Shown here piece by piece: positions 12,839 to 16,267 of a DNA stretch of 16,267 nt (positions are counted from its first letter, which is position 1; each line of letters begins with the position of its first letter). Source of the stretch: CAYPTJ01 sp964413845. Lineage in GTDB: Bacteria; Patescibacteriota; WWE3; 9FT-COMBO-53-11. The notes beneath the pieces were generated by a model that saw nothing but the letters and a program-made list of their open reading frames with translations, made no database searches and had not been told where the DNA came from. Both the position numbers and the translations under genes were made by a program. The stretch lies in the NCBI GenBank assembly GCA_964413845.1, contig CAYPTJ010000028.1, positions 1-16,267 of the forward strand, written 5' to 3'.

Positions 12839-13501
12839 CTAAAGGCGGAAATCCTTGTCTAATTTTTGTTTTCTCTTGTTGATTTTTTTCATATCACTTT
12901 CACTTATAACAATCTTACAAAACTCTGCGTTCCCCAGGGATTTATGTTTTTCCCTTTTTCCCAATGCGTGCAAAACAATCTTCTGGATAACGGTAGCAAT
13001 TGTACTGTGGGTAACGACTATGATTGTTTGTCCCTTGTGCTTTTCCCAAACATCACTTAGAAACTCGTAAAGCCTTCTCAAAAGCTCTAACTGATTTTCA
13101 CCGCCCCTACCTAATCTATACAGATAGTTGCCTTTAGCAACTTCCTCTAAAAAATGAGTCATTTCTTTCGATGTTAAGTCGCTTGAAGCTGTCCCGTTTA
13201 GATCACCCCAGTACAACTCCTTAACCCTCTCGCTGATAAGCACATTGTGAAGACCAAACCCTAACGTTTCGGCGATGATCACAGCTGTTTTTTTGGTCCT
13301 AAGGAAAGGCGAAGAATAGATAGCTGCAACTCCGCGTTTTAGGTCTAGGTCACGAAGGGTTTTGGCAAGTTTCCTTGCCTGCTTAATCCCTTTGGCGGTT
13401 AGGGGTCCACCAGGCGCTCTTGTATCGAGAGCGCCATTAGTGTTTGCTTTGCTCTCTGCGTGTCTAACAATGAATATTTGAAGATCGTTAGATACAGACA
13501 T
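12839..13501 (-). CDS. Histidine phosphatase superfamily protein
   Basis: This is a phosphoglycerate-mutase-like (branch 1) phosphatase. The catalytic R13-H14-A15 (usually RHG; RHA also occurs) is at the N-terminus in IFIVRHAES. SSPFLRTKKTA carries the phosphate-binding Arg68, ELYWGDLNG lies near the acid residue, and the second His is in IVVTHST in the last third. At 220 residues it is of normal length, with a Lys-rich tail. The substrate cannot be assigned; family members act on sugar phosphates, nucleotides or phosphoproteins. It is a lone gene on the minus strand between two repeat-bearing gaps, and richer in A+T than the ribosomal genes. No clear SD is seen before its ATG. Confidence 0.85.
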   Translation of the reverse strand: MSVSNDLQIFIVRHAESKANTNGALDTRAPGGPLTAKGIKQARKLAKTLRDLDLKRGVAAIYSSPFLRTKKTAVIIAETLGFGLHNVLISERVKELYWGDLNGTASSDLTSKEMTHFLEEVAKGNYLYRLGRGGENQLELLRRLYEFLSDVWEKHKGQTIIVVTHSTIATVIQKIVLHALGKREKHKSLGNAEFCKIVISESDMKKINKRKQKLDKDFRL

Positions 13502-13548
13502 GGCTACTTAACATTAACATTTGCCACCCGCAGATACCCCTCCAAAAG

Positions 13549-13677
13549 GTTCTAACAGTGTCCGTTATGGCCTGCCATGAAGTTAAGCTTCCTGCAAGCG
13601 CTATCCTGTGTACATAGGAAGGCTTCAGGAGCGCATACTTTATGGCCTGCCAACTCCAGAAAGTACGATTTTAGAGG
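13549..13677 (+). repeat. Dispersed repeat copy B with foldback core
   Basis: The left end GTTCTAACAGTGTCC (13549-13563) runs into TTATGGCCTGCCA (13565-13577), a 13-mer repeated exactly at 13640-13652. Between the two, CTTCCT (13588-13593) can pair with AGGAAG (13616-13621), and an inner CCTGTGTACATAGG (13605-13618) is a near-palindrome. The right end, CTCCAGAAAG...TTTTAG, resembles the right ends of copies C and D. No ORF is convincing here. Confidence 0.6.
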
Positions 13678-13704
13678 ATTTTTCATTTGTGGTAAGTTTG
13701 AGAT

Positions 13705-14271
13705 ATGAGCAAGTTGAAAGCTGTAATTATCCCAGGAAATGAAAATACTGATATCTCGGAGAACTGGTTTCCTTATGTAAAGAAAGAACTTCAAAAACAC
13801 GGCTTTTCTGTGTCGGCCTACAACATGCCCGACCCTAAGTTGGCGAGAAAGAAGTTTTGGCTTCCTTTTATCATCAATGAACTTAAGGCAGATAAGAATA
13901 CTGTGGCAATTGGGCATTCTTCAGGTGCAGTAGCGATTTTGAGGCTGCTTGAAACCAATAAGTTATTGGGTGCCGTCATAGTTGGTGCTTGTTATACCGA
14001 TCTCGGCGATGAGATGGAGAAAAAGAGCGGTTATTATGATGACCCGTGGCGATGGAAAAAAATCAAAGAGAACACTGGTTGGATTGTTCAATTTGCTTCC
14101 CAGGGTGACCCTTATATTCCTATTACCGAACCCCGTTACATTCATGAAAAACTCAATTGTGAATACCACGAATACACCGATCAGGGACACTTTGATGCAG
14201 ATGTTGGGAAAAAAGAATTCCCCGAATTAGTCGAGGTGATTTTAAGAAAGACTAAAAAGTCTAAAAACTAG
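13705..14271 (+). CDS. RBBP9/YdeN-like serine hydrolase
   Basis: This is a small alpha/beta hydrolase of 188 residues, the normal length for RBBP9/YdeN. The N-terminal KAVIIPGNEN forms the oxyanion side. The nucleophile Ser72 is in GHSSG (70-74). The acid is Asp136 in SQGDPYIP and the base is His163 in DQGHF, giving a complete catalytic triad in the expected order. It has no signal peptide, so it is cytoplasmic. The substrate is unknown. It is a lone gene with the repeat copy B gap upstream and copy C starting at its stop codon. It has no strong SD. Confidence 0.85.
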   Translation: MSKLKAVIIPGNENTDISENWFPYVKKELQKHGFSVSAYNMPDPKLARKKFWLPFIINELKADKNTVAIGHSSGAVAILRLLETNKLLGAVIVGACYTDLGDEMEKKSGYYDDPWRWKKIKENTGWIVQFASQGDPYIPITEPRYIHEKLNCEYHEYTDQGHFDADVGKKEFPELVEVILRKTKKSKN

Positions 14272-14367
14272 TTCTAACTTCGTCCACGATGGCCTACCCG
14301 CCTCTGCTGACGCGGGTCGGACCCCTCGAAACTTGCCTGCCGGCGGGAATCCCTCCAGAGGCTTTAG
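14271..14367 (+). repeat. Dispersed repeat copy C (most complete)
   Basis: It comprises a left end GTTCTAACTTCGTCC, then ACGATGGCC; a stem ACCCGC (14296-14301) with GCGGGT (14312-14317); the core at 14324-14344; and the right end GGCGGGAATCCCTCCAGAGG continuing CTTTAG (14342-14367). GCCTCTG (14300-14306) can pair with CAGAGGC (14356-14362) as an outer stem. It lies between the convergent ends of the hydrolase and the AbiEii-like gene. It shares CCGCCTCTG with the rpoC palindrome. Confidence 0.7.
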
Positions 14368-14379
14368 GATTAAGAGGGG

Positions 14380-15126
14380 TTATCCTACCGCCAGTTGGCG
14401 GTTGAGCTCGTCTAGTAATCTAGGTTTCAAGTCTCCTATAATTTGGTGTTGATCTCTGGGCAAAAAGGTTTCTAACTCACTCTTAAAATCGATATCAGTC
14501 TTCTCTACTAAATCCCGAGTCCTAAGGAGCCTTTCTTTCTGCTTCATCTCTATTAATCGCTTTCTGAGCATGAAGTAAAGGTCATAAAAGTCTCTCGGTT
14601 TTCCTCTTTCAAACAAAGCATCAACCTTCTCTTCAACTAAGAGCCTCTTTGGGAGATGATACAAGTTGTAGGGGGGAACAAAGTCGCTCGCGATGGTTTC
14701 GATCTCACCTTTAATTGGGCGTTCATTTCTTTGAGAGACGTTAATTGAGACGCTTACCTGCAGTCCATGAAGGGTAAAGGAGGCATCACCGTAGTATCCC
14801 TCGGTAGTCGGACCGGGCTTAGGACCCAGTTCCACTTTAATGCCTGCTTGCTCAATAAAGGCTAAAGTGTCTTGGAACCTATCCTCGATGAATCTCTCAA
14901 AGGCATGGGATTCAATGTTAAAGCTGGAAAAGTCTAGGTCCTCAGAAAAGCGAGGACTACCGTAGATAATTCGCAGAGCTGTTCCTCCTTTAAACAGAAT
15001 ATTTTCTGCTCCCTTGAGCTTATAAAGATGAGAAAGGAAAAGGTGTTGGAAATATTCCCTAACGACATTAACTTGGGGGACTTGATATTTGGTAGTTAGT
15101 TCTTCGATCTCCTCTTGGGTAATCAT
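14380..15126 (-). CDS. AbiEii/AbiGii-type nucleotidyltransferase toxin
   Basis: This is a DUF1814 / AbiEii family toxin of 248 residues. Known members are nucleotidyltransferases that block growth by modifying tRNA or a related target, and they act in abortive phage resistance. The first motif is KGGTAL (46-51) with RFSEDLDF (59-66), which carries the metal-binding D63 and D65. The second motif is K167 (EEKVDAL) and KPRDFYDLY (176-184) with R178, D179 and D182. Both motifs are intact, so activity is plausible. Its ATG overlaps the stop of the antitoxin gene by one base (TAATG), giving translational coupling in the antitoxin-first order normal for AbiE. The identity of its target is not readable here. 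Confidence 0.9.
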   Translation of the reverse strand: MITQEEIEELTTKYQVPQVNVVREYFQHLFLSHLYKLKGAENILFKGGTALRIIYGSPRFSEDLDFSSFNIESHAFERFIEDRFQDTLAFIEQAGIKVELGPKPGPTTEGYYGDASFTLHGLQVSVSINVSQRNERPIKGEIETIASDFVPPYNLYHLPKRLLVEEKVDALFERGKPRDFYDLYFMLRKRLIEMKQKERLLRTRDLVEKTDIDFKSELETFLPRDQHQIIGDLKPRLLDELNRQLAVG

Positions 15127-15776
15127 TAGAGATATTCCTCAAGGAGGGCAGTTAACCTATTATCGTCAAACAACTCAGCATATCTCAAGGCCTTGGATCT
15201 ATCAATTCTTTCTTTCTTTAGTCGCTCAAATATCCTTGCGAGCACAACTGGAAGACTTTCTCCACTTAGAATTCCAAGGTAAAGATGATCTACAAGTGCT
15301 TTCTCCGGATCAGCCATGAGAACCGTAACCCTTCGATAGGGAATTGTTTTATACCCAGTAAATGCCTTCTCCTTGATGTGGTGGTATGAGAACACATGTT
15401 CCGATACTTTAAAAACCTTTGTCTTCCTGGTAGTTACAGAGGTTATTGTATAGACCGTTTCAGGTTTAACCCCATGAAAAGAAAGGGCAAACTCCAACGA
15501 AATGTAGGACGGCTCATAAAGTTTGTTGGCAAGGTACAGATCAGGTGCGGGCTGATCCGCCAAGGTGTAGAGACCAGGTTTAACTTTCACGAGTTCACTT
15601 TTTTTTGTGTGCCTGTAAAGGAAGTCTGAAGTAGCGGTGCGCGTAGCTCCGAAACTTCTCTCTAGATCTAGAGGGGTAAATACTAGGAGGTGTTTTCCTC
15701 TAACCCACCTCTCGAACTCTGGCCAGCTTAACCTAACCTTTCCTTGTTTGTCTGGTTCATTTCTTTTTTTCGTCAT
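15126..15776 (-). CDS. AbiEi-type antitoxin / transcriptional regulator
   Basis: The protein has 216 residues. An N-terminal winged-helix region (about 25-75: LDLERSFGATRTATSDFLYRHTKKSELVKVKPGLYTLAD, quoted in broken form as LDLERSFGATRTAT then DFLYRH then LVKVKPGLYTL) is followed by the AbiEi C-terminal domain. That domain includes YISLEFALSFHGV, VYTITSV and a late DPEKALVDHLY segment. Such antitoxins repress their own operon and neutralise AbiEii without a stable complex (type IV behaviour in studied cases). It is the first gene of a two-gene operon. A perfect palindrome TTTTCTAGAAAA directly before its ATG could be its operator. No SD is seen, because the palindrome occupies that position. 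Confidence 0.87.
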   Translation of the reverse strand: MTKKRNEPDKQGKVRLSWPEFERWVRGKHLLVFTPLDLERSFGATRTATSDFLYRHTKKSELVKVKPGLYTLADQPAPDLYLANKLYEPSYISLEFALSFHGVKPETVYTITSVTTRKTKVFKVSEHVFSYHHIKEKAFTGYKTIPYRRVTVLMADPEKALVDHLYLGILSGESLPVVLARIFERLKKERIDRSKALRYAELFDDNRLTALLEEYL

Positions 15777-15788
15777 TTTTCTAGAAAA
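15777..15788. promoter_or_regulatory. Palindrome abutting the antitoxin start (candidate operator)
   Basis: TTTTCTAGAAAA is a perfect 12-nt palindrome immediately upstream of the AbiEi ATG. AbiEi proteins are known to autoregulate through inverted repeats near their promoter. This repeat is shorter than the described ones, so the assignment is inferred from position and symmetry. Confidence 0.4.
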
Positions 15789-15937
15789 GGGGAAATGATA
15801 CAGTAAGATTACTAAGGAAGAACATCAAAAGTCAAATTAGGCTAAACAACTAAACTCTACTTCTGGTACATCACCTGTCCCGACTGTGCTAAGGCTTACA
15901 GGAAGAATTACACTGTCCTCGTAGCTGAGGTGTAAGG

Positions 15938-15971
15938 CCCACGCCTCAGAAGCTTGCCTGCCGTAGGTGGG
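15938..15971 (+). repeat. Dispersed repeat core, copy D
   Basis: The core CCTCAGAAGCTTGCCTGCCG (15944-15963) is flanked by CCCAC (15938-15942) and GTGGG (15967-15971), which can pair around it. Compare copies A and C. Confidence 0.55.
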
Positions 15972-16071
15972 ACCTTGAAACCTGCAAATTTTCTTTCCAA
16001 TCATTTACCCCGTATACGACGCTCTGCGAGATCTGGACGTAGTCAAGATGAGCCGGAAGGAGTTGTACAGG

Positions 16072-16092
16072 GCTAATAACTAATCACTAAAG
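16072..16092 (+). repeat. Short heptamer run 5
   Basis: Three degenerate units, GCTAATA, ACTAATC and ACTAAAG, resemble the GACTAAT type of arrays 1 and 2. The run is short, so chance is possible. Confidence 0.4.
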
Positions 16093-16094
16093 TA

Positions 16095-16121
16095 GGCGGG
16101 GAATCCCTCCAGAAGTTTTAG
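16095..16121 (+). repeat. Dispersed repeat right end, copy D
   Basis: GGCGGGGAATCCCTCCAGAA then GTTTTAG matches the right end of copy C (14342-14367) except for one inserted G and two A/G or C/T changes. Confidence 0.75.
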
Positions 16122-16128
16122 CTTCGAT

Positions 16129-16157
16129 TTGCCTCTCCTGAGAAACTGCTGTAAAAT
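16129..16157 (+). promoter_or_regulatory. Candidate promoter of the last gene
   Basis: TTGCCT (16129-16134) and TAAAAT (16152-16157) are separated by exactly 17 nt. The start codon at 16180 and its SD follow directly. Confidence 0.45.
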
Positions 16158-16179
16158 TTAAGAGGAGGTGAGGAGCTAG

Positions 16180-16267
16180 GTGCAAAAAGAATCAATCTGG
16201 CGCAAGCCTATTACACTGAGGGGGTTAGGCATAGATAAGCTATTACAGACGTTCCGAAATATCTTTC
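16180..16267 (+). CDS. Start of an unidentified protein (3'-truncated by window edge)
   Basis: A GTG start is preceded by a long purine SD region (GAGGAGGTGAGGAG) with a 4-nt spacer from the last AGGAG. The 29 visible codons begin MQKESIWRKPITLRG and continue LGIDKLLQTFRNIF. The basic, amphipathic start gives no family. The SD, candidate promoter and open frame to the window end support a real gene; its function cannot be stated. Confidence 0.55.
   Translation, partial: MQKESIWRKPITLRGLGIDKLLQTFRNIF

Larger units (their letters stand above)
15777..16179. other. 403-nt gap without a supported gene
   Basis: The gap holds the candidate operator at its left end, repeat D pieces, a short heptamer run and a promoter for the last gene. 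A start-less 27-codon stretch near 15852-15935 contains CPDCAKAYRKNY and looks like a zinc-finger scrap, but it is too short to call. Confidence 0.6.

Noticed and set aside
12793..14291. GTTCTAAC-type blocks as integron attC sites
   Set aside because: The sites lack the paired inverse core (GTTRRRY) and the gene orientations alternate, so a cassette array of the integron type is not supported.
15852..15935. Short stretch with CPDCAKAYRKNYTVLV
   Set aside because: It is 27 codons with no start codon; a Cys-x-x-Cys in so short a frame is weak evidence for a gene.
15777..16179. tRNA or other structured RNA gene in the long gap
   Set aside because: I found no T-loop or acceptor-stem pattern; the pairings seen belong to the dispersed repeat.

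Overview
The window most likely comes from a candidate phyla radiation (Patescibacteria) genome, possibly Microgenomates-like. That placement is inferred from several things: a split but recognisable rpoC / str-operon backbone, an S12 with unusual tails, a DUF5667-type secreted protein, small zinc-ribbon proteins, and simple-sequence arrays between core genes. No 16S or other decisive marker is present. Translation uses the standard code: TGA terminates fusA and rpsJ, and the genes are open without internal TGA, with one exception discussed below.

Layout. (1) 1-4222, plus strand: the 3' part of rpoC, then rpsL and rpsG. (2) 4234-7751: an accessory island splitting the str operon between rpsG and fusA. 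On the minus strand it holds a DUF5667-like secreted protein with a TGA-separated tail, a two-helix membrane protein, and two paralogous zinc-ribbon proteins with a 50-residue ORF between them. It continues with a plus-strand CPBP membrane protease ending in a clear terminator, a frameshifted C39-like peptidase relic, and a secreted matrixin-like metalloprotease. (3) 7853-11633, plus strand: fusA, tuf, rpsJ. (4) 11630-16267: rpsJ overlaps a GT2 glycosyltransferase instead of leading into rplC. Then come a histidine phosphatase, an RBBP9/YdeN-like hydrolase, an AbiE-type toxin-antitoxin pair and the start of an unidentified gene.

Two repeat systems stand out. One is a set of heptamer arrays (units like GACTAAT, AGTTCAC, AGGAGCC) at rpoC/rpsL, fusA/tuf, tuf/rpsJ and upstream of the DUF5667 gene, with a short run near 16.08 kb. 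Three of them end in an inverted heptamer, so they can fold as hairpins. The array at rpoC supplies that gene's last codons and stop. The array at tuf lies between a near-perfect Shine-Dalgarno and the start codon. The other system is a GC-rich dispersed repeat whose pieces occupy the gaps between genes in 12.6-16.2 kb, and which shares a 9-mer with a 28-nt palindrome inserted in frame inside rpoC.

The core genes encode RNA polymerase and the ribosome decoding/elongation machinery (S12, S7, EF-G, EF-Tu, S10). The accessory genes are mostly envelope-directed (secreted protease, membrane protease, secreted helical protein, glycosyltransferase) or defence/housekeeping (AbiE). I see no CRISPR array, tRNA, rRNA or intact insertion sequence.
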